64,000 nucleotides of DNA from UBA2387 sp019454665 (lineage in GTDB: Bacteria > Armatimonadota > Fimbriimonadia > Fimbriimonadales > Fimbriimonadaceae): the NCBI GenBank assembly GCA_045862995.1, contig BTVX01000019.1, positions 4,871 through 68,870 of the forward strand, in the 5' to 3' direction. Both the position numbers and the translations under genes were made by a program. The notes under the pieces were generated by a model that worked only from the letters and a program-made list of their open reading frames with translations, searched no databases and was not told where the DNA came from. Shown one piece after another: positions 25,869 through 34,996 of this stretch (position 1 is the first letter of the stretch; each line of letters opens with the position of its first letter).

Positions 25869-28507
25869 GGCGTTCGGGTGGGGACGATGACGGTCGTCGC
25901 CGGGTTGGTGCGTGTGATGACGGCCACGCTGACAAGGTCGGAGAAGCGATGCAACATCCCTTGGAGCAAAGCGAGTTGGTTCGCGACGGCGATGACGTTG
26001 GAGACTTGCGCCAAGCTCAGCGTTGGGAACAACTGCTTGATCGCGCCGACCAAGACCCCCCGCTCGGCGTCGGTCATCAACACGATGTCCGCTGCCGCGT
26101 CGGTGGCGGCGCGGCTGAGAGCCCACGCTCCCTGCGGCATGGGCGAGAAACGGCTCCGCGCGCGTCCCAGCGCTCCCCCTTCCAACACGTAGTCGGGGAT
26201 GGACAGCATGTCCGAAACCGTGGGGATCGGAGCGCCCGTCGCCGCCGCGACCAGTTCGCAGAGTTGATCCACGATCGTCCAAGCACAAGCCTTGGCGCTG
26301 AAGGTGGAACTGATATAGGTGCGTTGCCCCAGGTTCGTGAACTCGATGTTGTACTGCGGCGAGATGCCGGGCGAGATCAAGCGCTTGCCAGCAAGGGCGA
26401 ACGCCGCACCGGACCCGCTCGGCACGAGGGTATTGCCCGAGGTCGAGATGATCTCGGTCCAATACCTGATGCGCCGGTCTCCGGAACTGGGTGGGATCAG
26501 GCTGAAGCTGGAAACGATCCATTGCGGACGGATGGTGGCCCGCACCCCGTTCGTGATCTCCTGAGTCGCCACGACGTTCCCGAAGTACACTCCGTAGCCG
26601 CCCGTGTCGTCCGCATACGCGCCCGAGGGCAGAACCTGGTCGTTCACCACCAGCGTCGTGGTCGCCGTGGTGTTGCCGAGGCCGTCGGACGTCACCTGGA
26701 ACGTCACCGGCAGTTGCGTGCCCAGCCCGGCACTGGTGCGCACGCGGACCTTGCCGCCCACTTGGGCGTTGGGGCCGAGCGCACCGTCGAACCGCAACTG
26801 CCGCGTCGAGGCGTTGTACGACCACAAGCCCAGGAACGTGGGGTCAATGGTGTGGCTGAAGTATTCGAGGCCGTTCGGCAGGGTGAGCGTGGCTGTGGTC
26901 GTGCCCGCGTGGATGCCCGTTGGGTTGTTCAGGCGGAACGCGATGTCGCGGGTCTGGTTGCGCGGGAAGCCGACCGTGCCCGAGGGAGTGAGCGTCGCGC
27001 GAAGCGACGAGGCGTCTTGGTTCGCGACCGTGATGGTGGTGGTGGCGGTGACCGGGACGCCGTTGCGGCGCGCGGTGGCGAGGAGCGTGACCGGGTTGGT
27101 GCGCGCCAGGCGCAGGAAGTCCGCGCGTGGGAACGTGCGGGACCATGTGCTGTTGCCTTGGTTCTGGAGCGTCGCTTCGAACGGCGCGCCGTTCAGCGCG
27201 CCTGGAGCGGTGCGCACGGTGACGGGACCCGTGAGGCCCGCGCCGAGGGTGGCAGTGAGGGTGAGGGGCGAGGAGGGCGAGACCGCCCCGCTCGGCCCCC
27301 AGAAGAGGAACGTGTTCCCACCGGCAACCCCGTTGCGAATGGCCAGATTAAAGAAATCGCCGCTTGCGATAGCAACAGAGCTAGCCAAGACTTTTGTGCG
27401 GACGGGCACGAGGCCCGTGAGCTGCGATGAACCCACACCGAGCAGACCCCCCGCGTTGGATCCCCAAGCCCACACTGAACCATCGGCCCTCAGAGCGAGG
27501 CTGTGACCCCAGCCTGCGGCGACTCCAACCGCGCTCGCGATGTTCCGAGCCCGAACCGGTAGGTGCCGATTCTGCGTTGACCCGTCTCCCAGTTGCCCAA
27601 ACTCATTCCATCCCCAAGCATATACCGAGCCATCCCTGCGGACGGCTAAACTGTGGGAGTTTCCGCCTGATATAGCGGCCACGTTCGTGAGCCCCTGAGT
27701 CTGCACAGGGGTCCAGCGGTCCGTGGTCGTGCCATCCCCGAGTTGGCCTCTCCCATTCGCTCCCCAAGCCCACACCCTGCCGTCGCTTCGTAGGGCGAGG
27801 CTGTGGCCGGCGCCCCCCGCGATCGCGGTCACGTTCGTCAGCCCCTGGGTCTGCACGGGGGTCCAGCGGTCCGTGGTCGTGCCGTCGCCGAGCTGACCCC
27901 CCGCATTGGATCCCCAAGCCCACACTGAACCATCGGCCCTCAGGGCGAGGCTGCTGGCAGTGCCAGCCGCGACCGCAACCACGTTCGTCAGCCCGACTGT
28001 CTGGACGGGCGTCGCTCGGTAGTCATAGAAGTCGCCACCGGTCCCAATGCCGAGTTGACCGTGTTCGTTCATACCCCACGCCCATACGGTCCCGTCGCTC
28101 CGCAACGCGAGGCTGTGGTACCGCCCACCTGCGACCGCAACGGCATTGCTCAAAACCTGAGTTTGCACCGGCGCGTAGCGTACTTCGGTCGTCCCATCTC
28201 CGACCTGACCTCGATCGTTTCTGCCCCAAGCCCACACGGTGCCATCACTTCGGACCGCAATACTATGGGCGAAGTGGCCAGAAGCGATCGCGATCACGTG
28301 CGTCAGCCCCTGAGCTTTCACAGGGGTAGAGCGGGTTGCATCCGTTCCGTCCCCTATCTCGCCGAAGCTGTTGGCACCCCAGGCCCACACCGTGCCCGGC
28401 TGCGCCTGCCCGCCTGCCGCGAACAATACCACCACCGCCGCCACCGCCGCGCGGCAGACTGCGAAGACACCTGTAACCCGACTCAAGAACCCGCATGGCC
28501 GCATCAC
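25865..28507 (-). CDS. Secreted RCC1-repeat (beta-propeller) protein
   Basis: 880-aa exported protein. A signal peptide (about 12-36) is followed by about seven RCC1 repeats (about 38-405). Each reads like SLALRSDGTVWAWG.N..GQLGDGTTTDRWTPVQ and together they are expected to form one seven-bladed propeller. Beyond 410 lie Ig/CARDB-like beta domains with VTATTTITVANQD and TATLTLPNGLEYF. The C-terminal ~200 residues are not assigned. The gene starts at an ATG only 6 bases after a strong -10 hexamer and so is apparently leaderless (see promoter). The repeats are near-identical at DNA level in places, which favours recombination. Role unknown; probably surface binding. Confidence 0.85.
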   Translation of the reverse strand: MMRPCGFLSRVTGVFAVCRAAVAAVVVLFAAGGQAQPGTVWAWGANSFGEIGDGTDATRSTPVKAQGLTHVIAIASGHFAHSIAVRSDGTVWAWGRNDRGQVGDGTTEVRYAPVQTQVLSNAVAVAGGRYHSLALRSDGTVWAWGMNEHGQLGIGTGGDFYDYRATPVQTVGLTNVVAVAAGTASSLALRADGSVWAWGSNAGGQLGDGTTTDRWTPVQTQGLTNVTAIAGGAGHSLALRSDGRVWAWGANGRGQLGDGTTTDRWTPVQTQGLTNVAAISGGNSHSLAVRRDGSVYAWGWNEFGQLGDGSTQNRHLPVRARNIASAVGVAAGWGHSLALRADGSVWAWGSNAGGLLGVGSSQLTGLVPVRTKVLASSVAIASGDFFNLAIRNGVAGGNTFLFWGPSGAVSPSSPLTLTATLGAGLTGPVTVRTAPGALNGAPFEATLQNQGNSTWSRTFPRADFLRLARTNPVTLLATARRNGVPVTATTTITVANQDASSLRATLTPSGTVGFPRNQTRDIAFRLNNPTGIHAGTTTATLTLPNGLEYFSHTIDPTFLGLWSYNASTRQLRFDGALGPNAQVGGKVRVRTSAGLGTQLPVTFQVTSDGLGNTTATTTLVVNDQVLPSGAYADDTGGYGVYFGNVVATQEITNGVRATIRPQWIVSSFSLIPPSSGDRRIRYWTEIISTSGNTLVPSGSGAAFALAGKRLISPGISPQYNIEFTNLGQRTYISSTFSAKACAWTIVDQLCELVAAATGAPIPTVSDMLSIPDYVLEGGALGRARSRFSPMPQGAWALSRAATDAAADIVLMTDAERGVLVGAIKQLFPTLSLAQVSNVIAVANQLALLQGMLHRFSDLVSVAVITRTNPATTVIVPTRTP

Positions 28508-28513
28508 GCATTC

Positions 28514-28542
28514 ATCATAACACGAGAACGGGTTGTTGTCAA
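28514..28542 (-). promoter_or_regulatory. Sigma-70-type promoter of the RCC1-dockerin pair, leaderless
   Basis: On the minus strand a perfect TTGACA (-35, 28537-28542), a 17-base spacer and TATGAT (-10, 28514-28519) lie directly before the RCC1 gene. The predicted +1 falls on or within a base or two of the ATG at 28507, so the transcript would have no 5' leader and no Shine-Dalgarno site. Confidence 0.8.
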
Positions 28543-28562
28543 CACTTTATGCAACAACAAAA

Positions 28563-28910
28563 CGACCACCCGAACCGGGGTGCCACGGTCTGACCGGGCC
28601 CCGACCACTTGGCGCAATGGCAACCACGCCACTGCCCGGCAGACCGTGTTCCCTTCGTCAAGCGCTGGCCGCCTGATGCCGTCGCACGGTCTGGCGGCAA
28701 GGAAGGCCCCGGGACGGCGAAACGCAAGCGAGCCGCGCAGACCGTGGCACCCCTGAGAACCCGCCGACCGCCCGAACCGGGGTGCCACGGTCTGACCGGG
28801 CCCGACCACCCCCACGCAAGGACAATCACGCCCCTGCCCGGCAGACCGTGTTCCCCTGGTCGCCCTAAGCCCATCGCACGGACCGGCGGCAAGGAGAGTC
28901 AGGACGACAC
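28563..28910. repeat. Palindromic repeat cluster (REP-like), about 1.7 tandem units
   Basis: Gene-free stretch between the RCC1 gene and the enolase-type gene. CACGGTCTG (28584, 28685, 28786) alternates with its complement CAGACCGTG (28640, 28738, 28842), giving three potential hairpins about 100 bases apart. A larger block (CGAACCGGGGTGCCACGG ... CTGCCCGGCAGACCGTGTTC ... GGCGGCAAGGA) occurs from about 28571 and again from about 28774. A further copy lies inverted at 42299-42374. No coding potential is seen here. Confidence 0.8.
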
Positions 28911-29021
28911 CAAGACGCGCTCCGTCGTGCCCCACAGGGCCAACGCCCTGCCAACCAGGTACAACCTCCGACACATGCCTCCCACCCACACCGCCCCAAG
29001 ACCCGCAGCCCGAGGTGACAG

Positions 29022-30125
29022 GTGAAGATCGCGCGCATCTTCGCCCACCGAGTCGAACTCCCCCTGCACGAGGGCAGTTACAAGTGGTCCGGCGGCAAGT
29101 CGGTCAGCGTGTTCGACAGCACCGTCGTCGGGGTCGAGACCGACACCGGCCACGTCGGCTACGGCGAGGTGTGCCCGCTGGGGCCGTTCTACCTGCCCGC
29201 CTACGCCGAGGGCGTGCGCGCCGGGCTGCGCGAGCTCGCCCCGCACCTCATCGGCTGGGACCCGCGCGAGCCGGCCAAGCTCAACCACCGCATGGATGCC
29301 GCGCTGAAGGGCCACCCCTACGTGAAGAGCGGGATTGACATGGCGTGCTGGGACCTTCTGGGCCAGGCTACCGGCCTACCCGTGTGCACGCTCCTCGGCG
29401 GGCGGTTCGGCGAGAGCGTCCGGCTGTATCGCGCGATTTCGCAGGAGGCACCAGAAGCGATGGCGCGTAAGGTAGCGGGCTACGTCGCCGAAGGCTACAC
29501 GCGGTTTCAACTGAAGGTGGGCGGCGACCCCGACGTGGACATCGAGCGCATCCGCGCCGTCCGCGCCCTGCTACGGCCCGAGCATCGCCTAGTGGCCGAC
29601 GCCAACACGGGCTGGACGCTGCACGAGGCGAAACGCGTGGTGCGGGCCGTGCGCGATGTAGACGTTTACATCGAGCAGCCCTGTCTAAGCTACGAGGAGT
29701 GCCTGGCCGTGCGCCGCGCGACCGACCACCCGTTCGTGCTCGACGAGAACGTGGACAGTTTGGACATGCTGCTGCGCGCCCGTGGCGACCTGGCGATGGA
29801 CGTGGTGAACCTGAAGATATCGAAGCTCGGCGGGCTGACCAAGGCGCGCCAAGCGCGCGACTTGTGCGTTTCGATGGGGGTCGCGATGACGATCGAAGAC
29901 TCGTGGGGCGGCGACATCGTGACCGCCGCGATCGCGCATCTGGCCCACAGCACGCCCGAGGAGTTCCGGTTTACGAGCACGGATTTCAACAGCTACGTGA
30001 CCGTCTCGATCGCCGACGGCGCCCCGCAGCGGGAGAACGGGTCTATGGCGGCGAGCGAAGCGCCCGGCCTGGGCATCCGTCCGCGCATGGAGGTTCTGGG
30101 TCCGCGGGTCGTTGACGTTTCCTGA
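29022..30125 (+). CDS. Enolase-superfamily (MR/MLE) dehydratase, probably cis-3-hydroxy-L-proline dehydratase type
   Basis: 367-aa TIM-barrel enzyme that abstracts a proton alpha to a carboxylate. The capping domain has SVFDSTVVGVETDTGHVGYG and GEVCPLGPFYLPAYA. The barrel has the second-strand Lys in FQLKVGGD (about 164), metal ligands in DANTGW (Asp), IEQPC (Glu) and LDEN (Asp/Glu), and Lys in LKISKLGG (about 268). The block EDSWGGDIVTAAIAHLA and the overall wording closely resemble the cis-3-hydroxyproline dehydratase/hydroxyproline-betaine epimerase group. The GTG start has a GAGGTG site 5 bases upstream. It stands alone, with the repeat cluster upstream. Superfamily is certain, substrate is a guess. 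Confidence 0.85.
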   Translation: MKIARIFAHRVELPLHEGSYKWSGGKSVSVFDSTVVGVETDTGHVGYGEVCPLGPFYLPAYAEGVRAGLRELAPHLIGWDPREPAKLNHRMDAALKGHPYVKSGIDMACWDLLGQATGLPVCTLLGGRFGESVRLYRAISQEAPEAMARKVAGYVAEGYTRFQLKVGGDPDVDIERIRAVRALLRPEHRLVADANTGWTLHEAKRVVRAVRDVDVYIEQPCLSYEECLAVRRATDHPFVLDENVDSLDMLLRARGDLAMDVVNLKISKLGGLTKARQARDLCVSMGVAMTIEDSWGGDIVTAAIAHLAHSTPEEFRFTSTDFNSYVTVSIADGAPQRENGSMAASEAPGLGIRPRMEVLGPRVVDVS

Positions 30126-30254
30126 TGGGGCTGGCCGGGCATGTTGTCCGCAGGTGGCTCGCACGTTGCGTCGTGCGCCTCACCGACCAGGTTCCGACCA
30201 CCTGCCGACGCCTGGGGGAGATGGGAATCGTGAACGCCAACCGGCCGCGGCCGC

Positions 30255-30926
30255 CTACGAAAGGCCCTTGCCGACCGGGACCAACCGCGATTCGCCGTTC
30301 ACCCGAATGCGGACACCGGCTTCGGTGATCGCCTCGATCTTCGCGCCCGGGCCGATCGTGTCGCCTACGACCAAGAACTTGTCTTGGTTGTCCACGCGCA
30401 AGACGGCCATCGCCGAATCGCCCGTGATCACGCCTTGCACCACGATGTCGGGAAGCTTGGCCTGAATGCCGACGCCGTCGGGCACGCGCGGGCGAACCGG
30501 GGAGACGTTCTCGCTGTCTCGCCCAATGTAGCCGGACATGGCCGAAGGCCGCCCGGCCGGCGGAACCGCCGTTTCGCTCGTGCGACCCACGGGCGGCGTA
30601 TCGTTGTTCGGCGTTTGAACGTCTGGCTCGTCGGGGTTCGTTTCTTGGACCTTCGGGCGGAACGGGTCGAGCCCTTGGAACAGCGCGTGGTACTCCAGGT
30701 CCTTGCCGAACAGGTCGGCCACGCGCGTCTTCAGTTCGTCGCCTGCCGCCCCGGTGGTCGAGCCAGTGGTCGGCGCGGCGGCGCTGGCGAACTTCGGCGC
30801 CACCTTCTTGGCCGTCCGCGCGCGCCCCTGCGACACGAACATGAAGCCCGTCATCGAGATAACACCCACGATGGCGACAAGGAGCAGAATCGCTTTCTTT
30901 TGATCTTCGGGACGCGTGGTGAGCAT
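30255..30926 (-). CDS. PilP/GspC-like pilus assembly protein
   Basis: 223-aa protein with an N-terminal membrane anchor (about 12-31, ILLLVAIVGVISMTGFMFV), a Pro/Thr-rich linker and a small C-terminal beta domain (about 155-223: VVQGVITGDSAMAVLRVDNQ, then VVGDTIGPGAKIEAITEAGV). This layout is that of PilP or GspC HR domains, which link the inner-membrane platform to the secretin. It follows the secretin gene by 9 bases and is the last gene of the cluster. Assigned by layout and context. Confidence 0.7.
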   Translation of the reverse strand: MLTTRPEDQKKAILLLVAIVGVISMTGFMFVSQGRARTAKKVAPKFASAAAPTTGSTTGAAGDELKTRVADLFGKDLEYHALFQGLDPFRPKVQETNPDEPDVQTPNNDTPPVGRTSETAVPPAGRPSAMSGYIGRDSENVSPVRPRVPDGVGIQAKLPDIVVQGVITGDSAMAVLRVDNQDKFLVVGDTIGPGAKIEAITEAGVRIRVNGESRLVPVGKGLS

Positions 30927-30935
30927 GGGGTGCCT

Positions 30936-32810
30936 CTAGGAATTCGGAGCCTTGACGGGGGGCTGCTTCGGCAAGCCGTTGTAGCCGGAAGGCGGCGTGC
31001 CCGGACCATCCGTGATGATCCGGGGCGTGATGAAGATGAGGACTTCGCTCTTGCGGCTGGAGGTCGAACGGCTCTTGAAGAGTTCGCCGATCAGCGGGAG
31101 CTTCGAAAGGAACGGCACTTCGCGGATCACCTTGCTCATTTCGTCGCGGATAAGACCGCCGATGACGACCGTCTCGCCATCCTTGACCATGACCGTGGTC
31201 TCGGCCTCGCGGGTGCTGGTCTGCGGCACGAACTGGGCGTCAATGCCCGAGACGGTGCTGACCACGGGATGGACGCGCATGGTGATGTTGCCATCGGCGT
31301 TCACTCGCGGACGCAGGAGCAGGATGATGCCGACCGGGAACTCGACGATCTCGACCGACGTGGTGCCCAAGCCGCCCGCCGTCGAGGTTCGCGCGCGGAT
31401 CGTGTCGCCGATGAAGATGTTGGCCTCGTCGTTGTCCAGCACTTGGATGCTGGGGTTGGCCAGCAGCTTGGCTTCCTTGTTGGAGACCATCGCCTGCAGG
31501 ATGTTCTCGAACGACCACGGCACGCGGCTGAACATGCCGAATCCGGTGTTCTTGGTGGTGAACTGGGTGAAGTCCGTTCCGGGGCCGGAGCCCGAGCCGG
31601 TGGTGTCCACGGCCGTTCCAGACGGCGCCTCGTAGAAGCCGAAGCGTGTCCAATTCCATTTCAGGCCGAGTTCTTCGGCGCGTTCGGGCGAAGTGTCTAC
31701 GACCTTGACTTCGACCACGACCTGCTGCGGCTTGACGTCCACTTGGGCCAGCAAGGCCAACGCCTGGTCAACGGCTTCGCTCGGACCGCGCAGCACGATG
31801 TACTTGGATCGCTCACCGGTGCCCAACAGATCGGGGGACTGACCGCTCGCGCTCGACGTGCTGCCGCCGGAGCCCGGCGAGCCCGCCCCGCCAGAGCCTC
31901 GCTCCGAGGACTCGTTCCCGCTGGAACCACCCAGGTTGACGCCCGTCAGGGGGTTGAACGTGGGCCGCTTGGGCGAATAGGCCTCCGGGCCGATGAAGAC
32001 TTCGACTTCGGGCATCGCGCTGCTCAAGAACTCCTTGAGCCGCGGCGCCGAGCTGTAGCGGATGTCGTAGACTTGGTACTTCGGGGCGAATTCGGGGAAT
32101 GGATACTTGTTGTCAACGGTCTCGATCATCTGCCGCGCTTGCAGGATGAGATCGGCCGGACCGCTGAGGCCGATCGCGCCGCCCGTCTTCTTTTCGTCGC
32201 CCACGAACTCGGCTTTCAGGCCGGGGTACATGTTGGCGACCATGTCGGCCACTTGTTTGCCGTTGGCGACCTTGAGCGGCACGAGTTCGCGGTGCGCCCG
32301 CTCTCGAGTGGACTTGGTGTCTTCCAGCCGAACCAGTTCGGCGGCGCTGGCGAGGTCCTCGCTGGAGCCGATCAACTGGATCTTGTCCGAGCCGAACGGG
32401 CGAACGGTGACATAGGGGTATGCGGCCTCGACCACTTTCGCGGCGTCGGCGGGCGTCAGCCCCGTCAGTTCGAGGCGCACGGAATCTCCAAAGGGCTCGA
32501 GGGCTCGCCGCATGGTTTCGGGCGTCGCCACGACGAACGTGTTGCCGATTTTGCGAACCAAGATGTTCGCGGCGGCAACCGTCACGTAGCGAAGTGCCTC
32601 TTCAGGGGTCGTATAGACGACGTTCAGCGAGATCTTCGTGTCGCTGGGTCCGCCGTAGACGATGTTCGCCCCGGAGTGCTTGCTGATGGCGTGGACGATG
32701 TCCGCCACTTCCGAGTTCGAGAATTGCAGACGAGGGGGTTTGGTCTGAGCCAAGGAAATCGGGCTCAAAACGAGTGATGCCAAGACTAGGGTTAGCGCGG
32801 TCGCTCTCAT
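30936..32810 (-). CDS. pilQ: Secretin (PilQ/GspD family), outer-membrane pore
   Basis: 624-aa secretin that forms the outer-membrane channel for a type IV pilus or type II secretion system. A signal peptide (about 1-21, ending SLAQ) is followed by N-domains and repeats (STN-like start LQFSNSEVADIVHAIS). A Gly/Ser-rich loop (about 295-330) precedes the C-terminal secretin core with MVKDGETVVIGGLI and VPFLSKLPLIGELF, then EVLIFITPRII. ATG 32810 overlaps the pilO-like stop as ATGA; the longer open frame upstream to 33386 is a shadow of pilO. The presence of a secretin shows a two-membrane (diderm) envelope. Confidence 0.92.
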   Translation of the reverse strand: MRATALTLVLASLVLSPISLAQTKPPRLQFSNSEVADIVHAISKHSGANIVYGGPSDTKISLNVVYTTPEEALRYVTVAAANILVRKIGNTFVVATPETMRRALEPFGDSVRLELTGLTPADAAKVVEAAYPYVTVRPFGSDKIQLIGSSEDLASAAELVRLEDTKSTRERAHRELVPLKVANGKQVADMVANMYPGLKAEFVGDEKKTGGAIGLSGPADLILQARQMIETVDNKYPFPEFAPKYQVYDIRYSSAPRLKEFLSSAMPEVEVFIGPEAYSPKRPTFNPLTGVNLGGSSGNESSERGSGGAGSPGSGGSTSSASGQSPDLLGTGERSKYIVLRGPSEAVDQALALLAQVDVKPQQVVVEVKVVDTSPERAEELGLKWNWTRFGFYEAPSGTAVDTTGSGSGPGTDFTQFTTKNTGFGMFSRVPWSFENILQAMVSNKEAKLLANPSIQVLDNDEANIFIGDTIRARTSTAGGLGTTSVEIVEFPVGIILLLRPRVNADGNITMRVHPVVSTVSGIDAQFVPQTSTREAETTVMVKDGETVVIGGLIRDEMSKVIREVPFLSKLPLIGELFKSRSTSSRKSEVLIFITPRIITDGPGTPPSGYNGLPKQPPVKAPNS

Positions 32811-33379
32811 CCAGTTACTCCGGGGGTGTCGCCCGAACGGGTCGTTGCGACGGTGGTGGCTGCGGTCTCGTTGACGAACCGCGTCAAGGTAAACGACAAG
32901 GTGGTGTTGGGATATCGGTCGCGGTCCCGCTTCCAGGAGACGTTTCCGATGGCGTAAAAGCGTTCGGCCTTGGAGAGGTCGTAGAGGAAGGCCCTCAGCG
33001 AGGGGTACGTCCCGGCGACATCCAGCGTGCACTCGATGGGCGTGGAGCCTTCGAGCGTCACGCCGTCGCCCTTTTTGGCGCCGCGCTTGACCACGAAGTT
33101 CCACTTGACCAGTTGGATACCGGCTGTGGCAGCAGCGGAGCGCAGCTCGTCGAGGAAGGCCGCCTGCTCGCTTTCGCTGGCGGCGACCGCCGGCACCTGA
33201 AGCACTTCGTCGAGCGCGTCCGTCGGCTCCATCTGGGCGCGCAGCTTCTCCACCGAGGCCCGGAGGCGCGCACGGTCGCCTTCGGCGACGAACGTCCGTT
33301 TGACTTGGATGCCGACGACGAGCGCGGAGACAATGAACGACGCGATAGGCAGCGCGATGACGAGAAAGCGGGTTTTCAC
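32807..33379 (-). CDS. pilO: PilO/GspM-like inner-membrane platform protein
   Basis: 190-aa bitopic protein. It has a transmembrane helix (about 5-25, FLVIALPIASFIVSALVVGI), a coiled coil (about 34-70) and a ferredoxin-like domain (about 75-170) with CTLDVAGTYPSLRAFLYDL and FYAIGNVSW, the usual PilO pattern. It overlaps pilMN upstream and the secretin downstream by 4 bases each, so the three are translationally coupled. It should dimerise with the PilN part of the fused PilM-PilN. Confidence 0.85.
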   Translation of the reverse strand: MKTRFLVIALPIASFIVSALVVGIQVKRTFVAEGDRARLRASVEKLRAQMEPTDALDEVLQVPAVAASESEQAAFLDELRSAAATAGIQLVKWNFVVKRGAKKGDGVTLEGSTPIECTLDVAGTYPSLRAFLYDLSKAERFYAIGNVSWKRDRDRYPNTTLSFTLTRFVNETAATTVATTRSGDTPGVTG

Positions 33380-34965
33380 TTTGCACCTCCCGGGGTGGGG
33401 GTTGCCTTGGGCGGCGGTGGCGAACCCACTTGTGCCGAGAGGAAGAACCTCACCGAGCCTGGCGCGAGATTGGTCGCCGTGGTGTCAATGCTGTCCACAT
33501 TGACCAAGCTCAAGAAGCTGAGTTTGCGCAGGTTCTCTGCGCTTTCGATGACGGCGGCCGTGCCCGTCGCTTCGCCCACCAGGATCATCTTTCGGTTGGG
33601 GTCTATCTGGACCTCGGATAGTCCTACTCCACCCGCCAGGGACGTAGAGACCTGGTCCATGATCTGCGGAAACGGAACCGACTGGTTGCGCAGCGACGAG
33701 AGCTGTGTCTTGACGAGCTGCTTGTTCTGTCCTTCGGGCTTGATCTCGGACTTCAACTTGGCTTCCTGGCTGCGAAGGGCCGTGACCGCCGCGTGCGCGG
33801 TTGCCGCTCGCTTGGCGAACATCCCCGCGAGGGCGGTTCCCAGGAGCAAGATCAGGATCGAGGCGGCGATGCCGACGGTCAGTTGCGAGGACGCCCTTTC
33901 GACGACGCGCCGTTTGCTGGCGTACAGGTCGAACCTCGGAAACGGGTCGTCGCCAGGGAGTGCCAGGCCGATGGACGCCAAGAAGCGCCGGTCGGTCTCA
34001 CCGTAGAGTTCTTCGGCAAGGTCGAACGACTCGAGACCGGCCACCTGAAACGAGAGCCCAAGCGTTTGGCCCAGCCAATCCGCCGCCTTGCGCAGGCGAT
34101 CTTCGCCGATCGCGATCCAGACCGTCTCGATGCCTTCGAATGCGGGGTTCTCGCGCCGGTGGTACTCCAAACTGCGCTGGATTTCGGTGGCGAGCGCCAA
34201 CCCCTCGGCCTTGTTGAGCCACTGGTCGCCGATCGGGACTTCGTCCGCCACGGCCTCGTAGTTGTCCACCATCGGGGCGGACGCCCCGCGCGACTTCTTG
34301 CGGCTGGCATCCTCCTGATTGGCGACGACGAGGCTGCTCGTGCCGATGCTGACCCTGCGGTAGTAGCGGAGGCCCCCGCCGTAGGCGATGCCGATGTCGG
34401 TTCTTGTGGGGCCGACGGCGACCACAGCGCACGGGCGCTGGATGGCCTGCCCTTGCAGGGCGGCACGCATCATGGCCAATGGGGCTGGCTCGATGCCTGC
34501 GATGGTCACTCCCGCCTTGGACGCCGCCTCCTCGATCCTCGAGACGACCTCGGTCTTGGCCGCCACCACCAGAACAGGGACCTCGGGTTCTCCCTTGGCC
34601 AAGACCCTGAAATCGAAGAAGGCGCCGCCTTCGTCAACGAACTGGAACCGCTCGAGTTCGCCGCGCACGACCTCGCGCATCTCGGCGTAGGGGATGTCGG
34701 GCAGGTTCAAAGTGCGGGCGGAAAACGCCGAGTCGGGCAGACCGATGACGACCGGCGTGGTGGTCGCCCGGAGTTCGGAAGTCAGGGTCCGAAGGGCCTG
34801 CGCCATGGCTTCGGTGCTGGGAACGCCGATCGCGTCCGCGCCACCGGGGGCCTCGGCTGCGCCGAGGCGGACCACAGAAGCACGGCCGCGTTTGACCACT
34901 TCGGCAAACCGAAGCTCGTCGTTTTCGATTTCGACAGCAATCGCTCTCTTGCGCGGGCTCTTCAT
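33376..34965 (-). CDS. pilM: PilM-PilN fusion (GspL-like) pilus assembly protein
   Basis: 529-aa fusion. Residues 1-335 are the actin-like PilM part (AVEIENDELRFAEVVKR, later VVAVGPTRTDIGIAYGGGL). Residues about 360-529 are PilN: a transmembrane helix (about 364-384, VGIAASILILLLGTALAGMF), a coiled coil with SLRNQ, and a beta domain (GVGLSEVQIDPNRKMILVG). In most bacteria PilM is cytosolic and PilN separate; here they are joined, as in GspL of type II systems. The gene is coupled to pilO by ATGA and follows the pseudopilin gene at 34997 by 31 bases. Confidence 0.88.
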   Translation of the reverse strand: MKSPRKRAIAVEIENDELRFAEVVKRGRASVVRLGAAEAPGGADAIGVPSTEAMAQALRTLTSELRATTTPVVIGLPDSAFSARTLNLPDIPYAEMREVVRGELERFQFVDEGGAFFDFRVLAKGEPEVPVLVVAAKTEVVSRIEEAASKAGVTIAGIEPAPLAMMRAALQGQAIQRPCAVVAVGPTRTDIGIAYGGGLRYYRRVSIGTSSLVVANQEDASRKKSRGASAPMVDNYEAVADEVPIGDQWLNKAEGLALATEIQRSLEYHRRENPAFEGIETVWIAIGEDRLRKAADWLGQTLGLSFQVAGLESFDLAEELYGETDRRFLASIGLALPGDDPFPRFDLYASKRRVVERASSQLTVGIAASILILLLGTALAGMFAKRAATAHAAVTALRSQEAKLKSEIKPEGQNKQLVKTQLSSLRNQSVPFPQIMDQVSTSLAGGVGLSEVQIDPNRKMILVGEATGTAAVIESAENLRKLSFLSLVNVDSIDTTATNLAPGSVRFFLSAQVGSPPPPKATPTPGGAK

Positions 34966-34996
34966 AACGAACCGACCGCGCCGGAAGGCGAACCGA

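Noticed and set aside
25869..26825. Dockerin protein frame extending to 26825
   Set aside because: This part overlaps the RCC1 gene out of frame and is low in protein-like composition.
28683..28752. CRISPR-like reading of the repeats at 28.6-28.9 kb
   Set aside because: Units are long, palindromic and irregular in spacing, unlike CRISPR repeats.
30384..32777. 797-aa plus-strand frame antisense to the secretin
   Set aside because: Typical high-GC antisense shadow, rich in Arg, Gly, Asp and His, with no motif.
32811..33386. Secretin gene starting at 33386
   Set aside because: The extra N-terminus is a shadow of the pilO gene; ATG 32810 opens a proper signal peptide.
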